DNA of 64,000 nt from an uncultured Desulfobacter sp. (lineage in GTDB: Bacteria > Desulfobacterota > Desulfobacteria > Desulfobacterales > Desulfobacteraceae), in the NCBI RefSeq assembly GCF_963666675.1, contig NZ_OY762929.1:2232001-2296000 (forward strand), given 5' to 3'. The notes under the pieces were generated by a model, which was not told the origin of the DNA, made no database searches, and saw only the letters and a list, made by a program, of their open reading frames with translations. The stretch's first letter is position 1. Every line of letters begins with the position of its first letter. This document shows, piece after piece, positions 7,583-17,631 of the stretch. The position numbers and the translations under genes are program-made.

Positions 7583-8589
7583 GCCAAAGATTGAATCCCC
7601 ACGCTCGTTCTGACTTTATCCAGGAAGGGCACGGAATATTCCCTGGCCCGGACAGCCCCTTTTTTCAGAATATCTTCGATATCTTTGGGGTTGGCCATCA
7701 GCTCTTCGTAGCGCTGCCGGGGTTCTTTTAAGATCTCATTGATGTATTCAAACAGTTCCTGTTTCATGGTTCCCCAGGCAATACCCTCCCGGTACCGCCG
7801 GGCCAGATCTTTGGTCTCCTGCGCTGTGGCAAAGGCCCGGTAGATTGAAAACAAGGTGCAGGTATCCGGGTCTTTGGGTTCATCCGGCCCCAGGGAGTTG
7901 GTCTGGATCTTCATGATCATTTTGCGCAGCCGTTTTTCGGTATCAAACAGCGGAATAAAATTGTTGTAGCTTTTGCTCATCTTTCGTCCGTCAAGGCCTG
8001 AAAGCACGGCTGCTGTTTCATCCACAACCGCCTCGGGCTGCACAAACAGCTCCTTGTAGGTGTGGTTGAACCGTGCGGCAATATCCCTGGTCATTTCAAG
8101 GTGCTGGATTTGGTCTTTTCCCACGGGTACTTTGGCGGCATTGAACATGAGAATGTCGGCGGCCATGAGAACGGGGTAGGAAAAAAGCCCCATGGTGATG
8201 CCCTGGTCCGGGTCTTTTCGTTCCTGTTCTTCGTTTTCCTGAACCGCTGCTTTGTATGCATGGGCGCGGTTCATCAAACCCTTGGCGGTCAGACAGGTTA
8301 AAATCCATGTCAGTTCCGGAATTTCGGGAATATCAGACTGCCGGTAAAACACACAATTGTCGTAATCCAGTCCGAGGGCAATCCAGGCGGCTGCAATTTC
8401 AAGGGTGGAGGTTTTTCGTTTTTTGGGATCATGGTTTTTGATCAGGGAGTGGTAATCAGCCAGAAAATAATAGGATGTCAGGTCCGGATTTTTACTGGAT
8501 TCAACAGCCGGACGAATCGCCCCCACATAATTGCCGAGGTGGGGCGTGCCGGACGTGGTAATACCGGTCAAAAAATCTGCGTTTTTCAT
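7579..8589 (-). CDS. trpS: Tryptophanyl-tRNA synthetase
   Basis: This class I synthetase of 336 residues charges tRNA-Trp in the cytoplasm. The HIGH-like motif is TPHLGNYVGA (about residues 15-24) and the KMSKS loop is GRKMSKSYNN. The GKDQIQHLEMTRDIAARFN segment is typical of the family. Length is usual for bacterial TrpRS. The ATG has TAGGAA upstream. No T-box leader or Trp-rich leader peptide is visible in the 105 bp before it. The gene converges on the pseudouridine synthase and shares 4 bp with it. Confidence 0.95.
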   Translation of the reverse strand: MKNADFLTGITTSGTPHLGNYVGAIRPAVESSKNPDLTSYYFLADYHSLIKNHDPKKRKTSTLEIAAAWIALGLDYDNCVFYRQSDIPEIPELTWILTCLTAKGLMNRAHAYKAAVQENEEQERKDPDQGITMGLFSYPVLMAADILMFNAAKVPVGKDQIQHLEMTRDIAARFNHTYKELFVQPEAVVDETAAVLSGLDGRKMSKSYNNFIPLFDTEKRLRKMIMKIQTNSLGPDEPKDPDTCTLFSIYRAFATAQETKDLARRYREGIAWGTMKQELFEYINEILKEPRQRYEELMANPKDIEDILKKGAVRAREYSVPFLDKVRTSVGIQSLA

Positions 8590-8694
8590 TTATATTCCTA
8601 AAGAATTAATTAAAGTTATGCAAAAAAAGGGAATTACCAGAATCTTCTCTTTTTTTCAAGGCGTGCCTTTGCAATAATCCTGGCGGACTGTGGA

Positions 8695-9591
8695 CTATGG
8701 TTGCGCCATGCGCACACAGTTTCTGCCGTCATTTTTTGCAGCATACAAAGCATCGTCAGCCTTTTTGATGAGCAATTCCGCATTTTTTTCGTCGGCAGAG
8801 GAAAACGATGAAATGCCGAAACTTGCGGTAATATGGATGGGTGGGCGGCTTTCAGATATGTGCATGGGTGTTGTTTCAATTTTGATTCTCATACGTTCTG
8901 CAATGTCCCGGCCTTGATCAATCGAGCAGTCCGGCAGACATAGGATAAACTCCTCCCCACCATACCGGCCGATAACATCATAGGGCCGTATGACCTGTTT
9001 CATCTGGGATACAAATTGCTTGAGTACTTTGTCTCCTGCCGTGTGGCCGTACCGGTCATTCACCTGTTTAAAATGGTCTATGTCTGTCATGAGCAACGAC
9101 AACGGTGGGGGGGTCCGCGCGGCCCGTTCAAGCTCTTGGTCCAGTTTTTCATTGAAGGCCCTGCGATTCAAGATCCCTGTCAAAGAATCCTTTCGGGCCA
9201 GTTCCAGCACTTTTTCTTCCAGGTCGATGATTCGTTCACCGATATGGATACGGTATTTGAGTTCAACGTAGTCAATGGGTTTGGTTAAATAATCGTCCAC
9301 GCCGGCTTCAAGACCCTCTATAATGTCCTGCTGGTCGCTTTTGGCGGTGAGGATGATAAAATAGACGTATCTGGGTGTCTCATGGGCACGTACTTTTCGG
9401 CACAGCTGCAGGCCGTCCATTTCAGGCATCATCCAGTCGGAAATAACGATATTGGGGCACCCTGGGTTGATGATGATATCCCAGGCCTGGCGGCCGTCAA
9501 CGGTGGAAATGACCTGGTATCCCCATTTTTTAAGGTTGTTTTCAAGAATGGCTCTGAATATGGGATCATCTTCGGAAATTAAAATTTTCAT
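8695..9591 (-). CDS. Response regulator with GGDEF domain (diguanylate cyclase, PleD-like)
   Basis: Residues 1-120 form a receiver domain (ILISEDDP, phosphoacceptor Asp in VISDWMMPEMDG, Lys in YLTKPID). After a short helix, residues about 135-295 form a GGDEF domain with the active-site sequence RYGGEEF, so it should make cyclic di-GMP. An inhibitory RxxD site (RPYD) sits five residues before the motif, predicting product feedback. The gene starts 3 bp after the hybrid kinase on the same strand, so phosphotransfer from that kinase is the likely input. A degenerate EAL gene lies upstream of the kinase. Confidence 0.93.
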   Translation of the reverse strand: MKILISEDDPIFRAILENNLKKWGYQVISTVDGRQAWDIIINPGCPNIVISDWMMPEMDGLQLCRKVRAHETPRYVYFIILTAKSDQQDIIEGLEAGVDDYLTKPIDYVELKYRIHIGERIIDLEEKVLELARKDSLTGILNRRAFNEKLDQELERAARTPPPLSLLMTDIDHFKQVNDRYGHTAGDKVLKQFVSQMKQVIRPYDVIGRYGGEEFILCLPDCSIDQGRDIAERMRIKIETTPMHISESRPPIHITASFGISSFSSADEKNAELLIKKADDALYAAKNDGRNCVRMAQP

Positions 9592-9594
9592 GGA

Positions 9595-12500
9595 TCATCT
9601 TTTTAACTTTTCAATGGTTATATTAAGTTCATCTTCAAATAGAGCGATCTCTTGTTCCAATTGTGAAAGGATTGGGTTTATTTGGCTGAAATCCCCTGTT
9701 TTTGCCTGTTTTTCCAATTCATTTGCCTGCAACTGAGCCCCAAGTGCCCGAAAATTGCTCAAGGCGCCTTTCATGGCATGGGCTGCCTTTTCCAATGCCG
9801 GGCCATCTTCAGCCCCAATTGCGTTTTGGATGGCATTCATATGATCGGCACGGTTATAGAAATACATTTCAGTGATCCGGATGAAAAAATCCGTATCATT
9901 GTCCACCGCTTCCATGACTTTGGGCAGATCGAAACGCCGGGGCCGGTCGGCGGTTGGGGCCACATCCTCTGCTTCACGTGGGTGATCCGGGCCGGCACCT
10001 TGGCTGGGCGTGGGGGCACGAAATTTTGAATCAGGCGGTTCGGGCAAGGATTGAGCCGCTACATGCAAATACCGGCAAAGGGCCATGTAAAGTGTATTGG
10101 GCTCAACCGGCTTTGAAATATGGGCATCGGCGCCAAAATGAATTGCCCGGTCCACTTCTTCGGATAATGCTGCGGCTGAAAGTGCGATGATCGGCAAATC
10201 TTTATGGGTTTTGCGGATGGTCCAAATCGCCTGGAATCCATCCATGACCGGCATCTGAAGGTCCATGAAGATAAGATCCGGCGGGGTTTGTGCAACGATG
10301 TCCACTGCCTGACGACCGTTTCTTGCGATCAGCAAATCCGCCCCTGTCCGATTTAACAGGCGAACGGCCACCTCCAGGTTTAGATCGAGATCTTCCACCA
10401 CCAGGATGGAAAAACCTTTTAAATCCGGTGGCGCGATTTTGTCTGAACGTTGCTGGTTTTCCCTGAACGCGGCAGGGTCGCCCATTGCCATGTCCATCTT
10501 AAAATAAAAGGTACTGCCCCGGTTCTCTTCGGATTCAACCTTTAATTCACCTCCCATCAACTGGACCAGTCGTCTGCTGATGGCAAGCCCCAGGCCGGTG
10601 CCGCCAAAACGCCTGGTGGTGGTTGAATCGGCCTGGGAAAAGGCCTCAAATATTTGTTTCTGCTGTACCGGGCTGATGCCGATGCCGGTATCTTGGACTG
10701 AAAAAAGCAGTGTTACCCGGCCCTCTTCATGATCCTTGCTCTCTAAGCTGATTTGCCCTGTTACCCCGCCTTTGCAGGTAAATTTGACGGCATTGCTTAA
10801 AAGATTCATTAATATCTGTCTGAGCCTGTGGGCGTCACCCTGGACAACATCGGGCACATCCGGTGCTATGGCGATGGTAAAATCAATACCTTTTTCCTGG
10901 GCCGGGGGAGACAATATGGAGTCGATGGGAAAAAGCATCTCTTTTAAGGAAAAATCATGAATGTCTATATCGATCTTCCCTGCCTCAATTTTGGAAAAAT
11001 CCAGAATATCATTGATAATATCCAGAAGTACCCTGGAAGAAAAGTCAATTTTCTTGGCAAAGTCCAATTGTTCGTCGGTTAAATCGGTTTCGAGCAGAAA
11101 CCGGCTCATGCCGATGATGGCATTCATGGGCGTCCGGATTTCATGGGACATGTTGGCCAGAAATTCCGATTTTGCCTGGTTGGCTTTTTCCGCCTGTTGG
11201 CGGGCGGAGACCAGGGCTTTTTTGGCCGCTTCCTGGTCGGTCATGTCCACAAAGGTTAAGATATAACCTTCTTCAAAGAGCCGGCCGCCAACCAGCATCT
11301 CTTTATATATTCCATCTTTGCACAGCAGTTTATACATGTTTGGCTGGATTGTGCCGTCTTGTTCCGGGGCGCGTTCAAGATAGGCCAAAAAATGGCTGCG
11401 CCCCTCTTTGCCGGTCTCATTATCCGGGAACATTTTTTCAAGTGCGTTATCAATGTCGAAAAATTCTTGTTCTCCGTAACCCAGCAGCGTTGTAAATGCA
11501 TTGTTTCTTCTGTAGATCCATCCTTGTTCATTCACGTATATGATGGGGATGGGAACCAGGGTAAATATGGTTTCAAATCCTTTTTGGGAGGCCTTGAGCT
11601 GGGCATCCTTAGCCAGTCTGTCGGAAATATCCCTGAAACTTACAACAGACCCTGTAATCTTCCCATTTTCAATGATGGGGGACGAGACACAACTGACCGA
11701 AAAGGCGCTGCCGTCTTTTCGCAAGAAAATTTCATGGTCAATGCGCCGACTCTCCCCGTCTTCCAGAGCAACGTGCAAAGGGCAGTTTCCTTCTTCATAG
11801 GTGGAGCCGTCGGGATAACTGTGGTGAAAGACCTGGTGGGAACTTTTGCCGATAATCTGATCCTGGGACCATCCGAGCATTTGTTCTGCGGCCGGGTTTA
11901 AAAAGGTGAAGGCACCGTGAATATCAACGCCGTAAATTCCGTCTCCGGTGGAAGATAAAATAAGATCATTTTTTTTATACAGATGGCGAATGGTTTGTTC
12001 GTCTTTTTTTTGCTGTTTCAGCACACGTTTGCGCTGGGCCAATAAATAAGCGATCAACAGAGAAAAAAGAAGATGCATGGAGATGAGGATGGGCTGCCCA
12101 GGGCCGTAGATGAGCGATTTTTTTTTGATACTCTCTTCGGGGATAAAGTGAAACATATACCAGTGATTTGAAGGCGCAATTGTACCGACATCAATGGCTT
12201 GGGTGCTTAGGATGGAAATTGGGACGGACAGCACCCGTATCAAAAAAATGCCATGATCGGTCCGGATCTGCTTTATTCCTGTTCGTGCGGCCTGCCAGGC
12301 GTCTGGGAAATCAGCGGCAAAGCGCAAGTCTTTGTTTGTTTCGAACATAAAGGCAAACTCTTTTTCCGGAAACATCTGGGATTTCAAATAATAGCCGTTT
12401 TCATTGACAAGAAAACTGTAATGTATGCGCTCCGAATCGTCGTTTATGTGGTTTTGGGCAAATAAATTTTCCAGCAGGGATTTGCCCATAAAGTTCATCA

Positions 12501-13083
12501 CCAAAACTGCCCGTGTTGACCCTTTTTGATCTTTAACGGGAAGGGCAAAACGAATCATGGGTTTGTGGGGGACTTCAACTTTGCCCTGTTCCACATTTAA
12601 GTCCAAAGGAGAGATAAATATTTGATCTGCAGGCAGCAAGAGCGCTTCTTTGAAATAATAGCGATTCACCTTGTTTTGAAGGCTTTTTTGGGGGACTTTA
12701 TTGCATTTGCCGCCATCAAAATTGATGCGCACCATCTCCCGCCCGTCGGCATGAATTAAGCGAATCTGATCATACATGCCATAATAATGGCAAACCGAAC
12801 GCATCATCCGTGTAAGCGTCTGACGGTTTTTCGGGGTCGGATGGGCTGTGAATCGGGCCAGACACGGGGACTGGGCAAGCACTTGGATGTCGCCGGTTCG
12901 TTCATGAAACATGGACTCAAGCTGGTGCTCAGCCTTCATCCCATAGCCGATATTATGACTGATATCTATTTTAAGGCGGTTTTTATCATATATATTTAAC
13001 AAAGGGAAAATCACCACAGCTATGAGGATGAAAATCAGGATAAAATATTGCATCCAGGAACGAAAAAAAATTTTATTCAGCAC
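9595..13083 (-). CDS. Hybrid sensor histidine kinase: sensor-PAS-PAS-HisKA-HATPase-REC-Hpt
   Basis: This large inner-membrane sensor has about 1160 residues. A membrane segment near the N-terminus (about residues 10-30) precedes a periplasmic double-Cache-like sensor and a second membrane segment (about residue 340). Two PAS domains follow (about 385-500 and 515-635), then HisKA with the phosphoacceptor His in MSHEIRTPMNAI, a HATPase domain (GTGLGLAIS), a receiver (Asp in IFMDLQMPVMDG), and a C-terminal Hpt domain with the His in HAMKG. This is a full phosphorelay in one chain. GTG at 13083 is preferred over GTG at 13089 because AGGGGGG lies five bases upstream. It is coupled to the GGDEF regulator that follows. 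Confidence 0.93.
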   Translation of the reverse strand: MLNKIFFRSWMQYFILIFILIAVVIFPLLNIYDKNRLKIDISHNIGYGMKAEHQLESMFHERTGDIQVLAQSPCLARFTAHPTPKNRQTLTRMMRSVCHYYGMYDQIRLIHADGREMVRINFDGGKCNKVPQKSLQNKVNRYYFKEALLLPADQIFISPLDLNVEQGKVEVPHKPMIRFALPVKDQKGSTRAVLVMNFMGKSLLENLFAQNHINDDSERIHYSFLVNENGYYLKSQMFPEKEFAFMFETNKDLRFAADFPDAWQAARTGIKQIRTDHGIFLIRVLSVPISILSTQAIDVGTIAPSNHWYMFHFIPEESIKKKSLIYGPGQPILISMHLLFSLLIAYLLAQRKRVLKQQKKDEQTIRHLYKKNDLILSSTGDGIYGVDIHGAFTFLNPAAEQMLGWSQDQIIGKSSHQVFHHSYPDGSTYEEGNCPLHVALEDGESRRIDHEIFLRKDGSAFSVSCVSSPIIENGKITGSVVSFRDISDRLAKDAQLKASQKGFETIFTLVPIPIIYVNEQGWIYRRNNAFTTLLGYGEQEFFDIDNALEKMFPDNETGKEGRSHFLAYLERAPEQDGTIQPNMYKLLCKDGIYKEMLVGGRLFEEGYILTFVDMTDQEAAKKALVSARQQAEKANQAKSEFLANMSHEIRTPMNAIIGMSRFLLETDLTDEQLDFAKKIDFSSRVLLDIINDILDFSKIEAGKIDIDIHDFSLKEMLFPIDSILSPPAQEKGIDFTIAIAPDVPDVVQGDAHRLRQILMNLLSNAVKFTCKGGVTGQISLESKDHEEGRVTLLFSVQDTGIGISPVQQKQIFEAFSQADSTTTRRFGGTGLGLAISRRLVQLMGGELKVESEENRGSTFYFKMDMAMGDPAAFRENQQRSDKIAPPDLKGFSILVVEDLDLNLEVAVRLLNRTGADLLIARNGRQAVDIVAQTPPDLIFMDLQMPVMDGFQAIWTIRKTHKDLPIIALSAAALSEEVDRAIHFGADAHISKPVEPNTLYMALCRYLHVAAQSLPEPPDSKFRAPTPSQGAGPDHPREAEDVAPTADRPRRFDLPKVMEAVDNDTDFFIRITEMYFYNRADHMNAIQNAIGAEDGPALEKAAHAMKGALSNFRALGAQLQANELEKQAKTGDFSQINPILSQLEQEIALFEDELNITIEKLKR

Positions 13084-13107
13084 AGGCACCCCCCTGGGTT
13101 TTTCAGG

Positions 13108-13311
13108 TTAGCCCGGGACATTGGGCACAGGCGGCACGGCCGCAGGCTTTGCGAAAAGATATCCCTGGATATAGGTTGCTTTGTTTTCCACCAGCCACTT
13201 CCACTCTTCTGTATTTTCGACCCCTTCTGCGATTGTTTGGATACCAATATTTTCAGCCAGCATTAAAAGATTTTTGACGACCATGCCTTTGTGGGTATCT
13301 TTTAACTCCAT
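13108..13311 (-). pseudogene. C-terminal remnant of an EAL-domain (cyclic di-GMP phosphodiesterase) gene
   Basis: A 67-codon frame matches only the end of EAL domains: LAENIGIQTIAEGVEN, then the IQGYLFAKP ending. The EAL motif and the other metal-binding residues are missing, and a stop codon lies three codons upstream of the ATG. There is no well-placed ribosome site. It reads toward the hybrid kinase. Most likely it is the tail of a phosphodiesterase gene whose front was deleted; expression as a small protein cannot be excluded. Confidence 0.65.
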
Positions 13312-13600
13312 GTCATTTTAATTCGATAAAACTCCCTGCAGAGTCCCCAGGCAATTTTATTTAAAAAAAAGAGCAAGCATTGCGAAGATTCACTTTTCGT
13401 AAAGTAAAGTCATCGATAAATCTACAGGTTGAGTCCGGGTACATATATAGAATCGTTTTCTTTCTTAGATAGTTATGCAAAATCGGTTAAAAAGTCAACC
13501 TGTCACCGTATTTAGTGTCTGAACGAAAACCTGGAAATTTTGTTGAGTACAAGGCGCGCCGTTTTAATTCTGATCATGGGCCTTACTTGATGTCACGCCG
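13312..13600. other. Intergenic stretch, no gene seen
   Basis: This is an AT-rich gap between the EAL remnant and the 3' end of the tRNA nucleotidyltransferase gene. The reverse strand does not continue the EAL domain in any frame I could follow. No convincing promoter, terminator or repeat was found. Confidence 0.4.
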
Positions 13601-16273
13601 TCAAATCAAATTATGTTCAGAGGCGTAGTGTTCGGCAAATTCGATTTCCTCTTCCATGGTATTCAATTTTTCATTCAGCTTTTCGTCGATAATTTTATTG
13701 AGAATCGTGGTGTAGATCGGCCCTGGCTTTATGCCCAGGTCTTTGAGCTCTTTGCCCCCGATTAAAGGTTTTATATTTCGCTGGTGTGTATAAAAATGAG
13801 AAATGGCTTTGCGTACCGATTCATTTTTCGTCAACGCCAGCATAAACAGCAGGCATTCCGTTTTAAAATAGATCAGCCACCAGTACATCTGCTGATTTGA
13901 GACTGGATAGTTTTTTTCAATCAGGAGTATCCGCTGTTCGGCCTTAATGCGTTGCTCAAGCAGGCGGTACCGCTCTTTTACGGGAAACATCAGGCGGTCC
14001 GCAATCTGGGAACTCACCCTAAACGGGTAGCCGTGAAGCCAGGCCATGAAATAAACCGCCCATCTTGGATAATCGTCATCGGCATATAAAAGATCATGCC
14101 ATGCCAGGGCTTTACCCACGGATTCAAACAGGTCGCAGGTAGCCCGGGTTAATTTCAGATCATTGTGTATCACTTTGTCCAGACCGTAATCGGCCATGGT
14201 CCGGACCGCAGGCAACGGGTTTTCTTCGCCGAAAATCTGTTTGAGTTCCGAAAGCACCCGCAGGCCGCTTAAATGCTTCACCGCCCCGACATTTAAGGCG
14301 TTTTTGATCAGGTTGGCGGTGACTTTTCCGATCCTGAATCCAAATCTGTTGGAGAATTTGATGGCCCGGAAAATCCGGGTGGGGTCCTCAATAAAACTTA
14401 GGTTATGGATAATGCGGACTATTTTATCCTTCACGTCCCGGACACCGCCGAAATAGTCGATGAGCGTTCCAAAAGTGTCCGTGTTCAAGGAGATGGCCAG
14501 GGTGTTGATGGTAAAATCCCTGCGGGCAAGATCCATTTTAATAGAGGAGTTTTCCACCACAGGCAGTGCGGCGGGCGTCGCATAGTATTCGAGCCGGGCA
14601 GAGGCCACGTCAACCTTGAACTCGTCGTCAAAAATAATGACGGCGGTGTTGAATTTGCGGTGCTGGTGCAGTCTGCAATTGTGCAGTGATGCAAAATAAC
14701 GGGCAAAGGCAATGCCGTCCCCCTCCACCACAACGTCCACGTCTTCGATGGGCCGCTCGAGCATCAGGTCCCGGACAAATCCGCCCACCACAAAGACCTC
14801 CACGCCGAGGGTGTCTCCGGCCGTGCCGATGTCGGAAAGCAGGGTGCGTACACGCTCGTCCAGTTGATGCTTGATACGATTGCCCACGTATTTTGTCCGG
14901 GGTTTCAGGCCGGGCATGTCTGTTTTTTCACTTAAAACAACTTCCCGGTTATGTTCCACCAGAAAATTTAAAAGGTCGGTGCGTGTAATGACCCCGGAAA
15001 TTAGGCGATTATCCATTACCGGAACGACCCGTTGTTTTAAATCGATAATGATACGTTCGATTTCCGCCAGATCACAGGAGAGGCCGACACTTTGTCCGCC
15101 GGGCTCAAAATAATCGATTACAGGCTGCCCACCAAGCTTGTGGTGTACAATTTTTTCAGCCACATGGCGGGTGATGTATCCTGAATATTCACGTGTCTGC
15201 GGATCAAGAACAAGCAATGTGTTGATGTTGTAGCGGATCATTTTTTGGGCCGCATCCCGGCACGATTTTTCTGCGGTGATGGTGATGGCCGGGCTTGACA
15301 TCAGTTTTTTTGCTACGCGGACGTGCTTGATCTGTTGTTGGATCAGCTCGATCAAGCGCATTTCTACCTGGGGAAGGGTCTGGTTCTCCACCTTGGCGGA
15401 TGCCGCATAAAAATGACCGCCGCCACCAAGGGCGCCCAGGATTTTTCCCACATCCAGTTCGTGCAGGCGGTTCCGGGCGATGACATACACCTTGGACCCC
15501 ATGAGCACCAGGGCAAAAAAACAGTCCAGATTTTCCATTCGGACAATTTTTTGGACAATGGAGGCAAGATCCGGAATATAATGGGATGCGGCGATGGCCG
15601 ACAGGTGGATCGGGATGCCGTTGACGGTAACGGTTGTCATTTCATTGATCAATTCATTGAGCCATGTGACCTGTTCGGTCTTCATTTCCTTGACCACAAG
15701 GCTTGAAATGGTGGATAAACTGGCACCGCAGGAGATCAGAAACCCTGCCTGTTCAAAATCCGCCGGGGTTGTGGAGGCATAGGTGAAGTTGCCGGTGTCC
15801 TCGTAAATTCCAAGGGCCATCACCGTGGCCTCATCACTGGTGATGGCAATTTTTTTTTCACGCAGCAGTTCACACATGATGGTGGTGGTGGCCCCGTAGG
15901 GCTTTGACAGGTCATAGGTCCCCTTGATTTCGTCAGGAAATGAGGGGTGGTGATCGTAAATATCAATGATCAGATTCGGTTTTTCCAGCAGCCTTTCAAC
16001 GCCGGACAGTCGGCTTTTTTGCCGGGTATCCACAATGACCAGGCGCTGGGTCCTGGAAAAGTCTATTTTGGCAGGGTCTGCCATGTTAAACAGGTAGCCC
16101 ATGGAGTGAACAAAAAAATCCCTGAGATTTTTTTCCTGGGATCCGGGAAAGATGATGACACTTTCCGGGTAGAGCTTTTGTGCGGCAAGCATGGCACCGA
16201 TGGCATCAAAATCTGAATTTACATGGCTGGTGATGACTGTTTTAGGGAAAATTTGCTGTTTTTTTGGGGACAC
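13601..16273 (-). CDS. Multidomain tRNA nucleotidyltransferase (DHH-CBS-polyA polymerase head), CCA- or A-adding
   Basis: The product has about 890 residues. The N-terminal DHH phosphoesterase-like domain has SHVNSDFDAIGA (about 16-27) and DHHPSF (about 107), and a DHHA1-like part has LGGGGHFYAAS (about 280-292). Two CBS domains cover about 325-445. The nucleotidyltransferase head begins near 490 with GGFVRD and the metal-binding DVDVVVEG, followed by the helical RNA-binding region. The enzyme repairs or builds the 3' CCA of tRNA. Aquifex has a similar architecture in its A-adding enzyme, where a separate protein adds CC, so A-adding only is possible. GTG at 16273 is chosen because AGGAG lies 7 bases upstream; a GTG at 16297 is also in frame. 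Confidence 0.9.
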   Translation of the reverse strand: MSPKKQQIFPKTVITSHVNSDFDAIGAMLAAQKLYPESVIIFPGSQEKNLRDFFVHSMGYLFNMADPAKIDFSRTQRLVIVDTRQKSRLSGVERLLEKPNLIIDIYDHHPSFPDEIKGTYDLSKPYGATTTIMCELLREKKIAITSDEATVMALGIYEDTGNFTYASTTPADFEQAGFLISCGASLSTISSLVVKEMKTEQVTWLNELINEMTTVTVNGIPIHLSAIAASHYIPDLASIVQKIVRMENLDCFFALVLMGSKVYVIARNRLHELDVGKILGALGGGGHFYAASAKVENQTLPQVEMRLIELIQQQIKHVRVAKKLMSSPAITITAEKSCRDAAQKMIRYNINTLLVLDPQTREYSGYITRHVAEKIVHHKLGGQPVIDYFEPGGQSVGLSCDLAEIERIIIDLKQRVVPVMDNRLISGVITRTDLLNFLVEHNREVVLSEKTDMPGLKPRTKYVGNRIKHQLDERVRTLLSDIGTAGDTLGVEVFVVGGFVRDLMLERPIEDVDVVVEGDGIAFARYFASLHNCRLHQHRKFNTAVIIFDDEFKVDVASARLEYYATPAALPVVENSSIKMDLARRDFTINTLAISLNTDTFGTLIDYFGGVRDVKDKIVRIIHNLSFIEDPTRIFRAIKFSNRFGFRIGKVTANLIKNALNVGAVKHLSGLRVLSELKQIFGEENPLPAVRTMADYGLDKVIHNDLKLTRATCDLFESVGKALAWHDLLYADDDYPRWAVYFMAWLHGYPFRVSSQIADRLMFPVKERYRLLEQRIKAEQRILLIEKNYPVSNQQMYWWLIYFKTECLLFMLALTKNESVRKAISHFYTHQRNIKPLIGGKELKDLGIKPGPIYTTILNKIIDEKLNEKLNTMEEEIEFAEHYASEHNLI

Positions 16274-16419
16274 CGAATAACTCCTGTTGAAATGCACTTT
16301 GCAAATTTATATAGTATATATAAATTGAATTTACAATGTTCCGACACGTCCTTGAGTCAACATCGCAAAATAACGGTCGTCATTGACGGCCTTTATCCTA
16401 AACATATGAAGGAATGATT

Positions 16420-17631
16420 ATGGCCGTCATTTATGAGTGGAAAGGAAAGAATCCCAAAGGTAGGAAAATCAAAGGGGAGATGGAGGCTGAAACGCCGGAA
16501 CAGGTACGAACCTCACTGGAACGCCGCAAGATAACCCCCACACGGGTCCGGAAAAAACCAAAGGACCTGTTTGAAAATGTCTCCTTTCTTGCGCCGAAAG
16601 TGAAAGACAGCGATGTCATCGTTTTCGCACGGCAGTTTTCCACTATGATAGATGCGGGCCTGCCGCTTTTGCAATGCATAGAACTTTTGTATTCCCAGCA
16701 GGAGAATCCTACATTTAAGAAACAGCTTAAGCATATTAAAGAGTCTGTTGAATCCGGAGAGACCTTTGCCGATGCACTGAAAAAGTATCCCAAAACCTTT
16801 AATGAGCTTTTTGTCAACATGATAGCCGCCGGGGAGGCAGGCGGTATCCTTGATGTCATTTTACAGCGCCTGGCAGCCTATGCCGAAAAAATGGCGAAGC
16901 TTAAAAAGCAGGTCAAGGGCGCCATGACCTATCCGGCCATTACCCTGGCCGTGGCGGTTATCGTGGTGGGCGTTATCCTGGTCTTTGTTATACCGGTGTT
17001 TGAGAAAATGTTTGCCGACATGGGGTCTGCGCTGCCTGCTTTCACCCAGATTGTCATTAATCTAAGTAATTTTGTGGTGGCAAATATCCTGTGGATAATT
17101 TTTGGGTGCATAGGGGCTGCTTTTCTGTACAGGCAAATTTATAAAACAAAAAAGGGTCAAATTTTTTTTGATGATATGTTTTTACGTCTGCCGGTCTTGG
17201 GCATTTTGATCCGGAAGGTGGCCGTGGCAAAATTCACCCGTACCACATCCACTATGATTTCATCCGGGGTCTCCATTCTTGAGGCCCTGGATATTGTGGG
17301 CAAAACCTCGGGTAATAAAATTGTCGAATTTGCTATAACCGATGTCAAGAGCGGCATTGCCGAAGGCCGATCCATGGCCGACCCTTTGCTGGAAAGCGGG
17401 GTGTTTCCTGCCATGGTCTGCTCCATGATCGCCGTGGGGGAATCCACAGGTGCCCTGGATGTAATGATGACCAAAATTGCAGACTTTTATGATGATGAGG
17501 TGGACCAGGCCGTAAAAAATCTGACGGATATGATCGAACCCTTCATGCTTGTGTTTTTAGGTGTTGTGGTCGGCGGTCTTGTTATTGCCATGTATCTGCC
17601 CATTTTTTCAATGGCCGGCGCCGTTGGATAA
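16420..17631 (+). CDS. pilC: Type IV pilus / type II secretion inner-membrane platform protein PilC (GspF family)
   Basis: The product of about 403 residues is the polytopic platform protein that couples the assembly ATPase to pilin extrusion. The start MAVIYEWKGKNPKG matches the family N-terminus. Two GspF domains are visible, each with a FARQFSTMIDAGLPLLQ-like opening (near residues 66 and 270) and the conserved AGEAGG / VGESTG segments, and three strongly hydrophobic stretches (about 170-190, 215-240 and 375-395). GAAGGA lies 6 bases before the ATG at 16420; the ATG two codons earlier overlaps it. The pilS-like gene starts in its last codons. No pilB, pilT or pilin gene is adjacent. Confidence 0.92.
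   Translation: MAVIYEWKGKNPKGRKIKGEMEAETPEQVRTSLERRKITPTRVRKKPKDLFENVSFLAPKVKDSDVIVFARQFSTMIDAGLPLLQCIELLYSQQENPTFKKQLKHIKESVESGETFADALKKYPKTFNELFVNMIAAGEAGGILDVILQRLAAYAEKMAKLKKQVKGAMTYPAITLAVAVIVVGVILVFVIPVFEKMFADMGSALPAFTQIVINLSNFVVANILWIIFGCIGAAFLYRQIYKTKKGQIFFDDMFLRLPVLGILIRKVAVAKFTRTTSTMISSGVSILEALDIVGKTSGNKIVEFAITDVKSGIAEGRSMADPLLESGVFPAMVCSMIAVGESTGALDVMMTKIADFYDDEVDQAVKNLTDMIEPFMLVFLGVVVGGLVIAMYLPIFSMAGAVG

Noticed and set aside
13312..13600. Upstream continuation of the EAL domain by frameshift
   Set aside because: I could not find EAL-domain residues in any frame of this stretch, so a simple frameshift is not supported.
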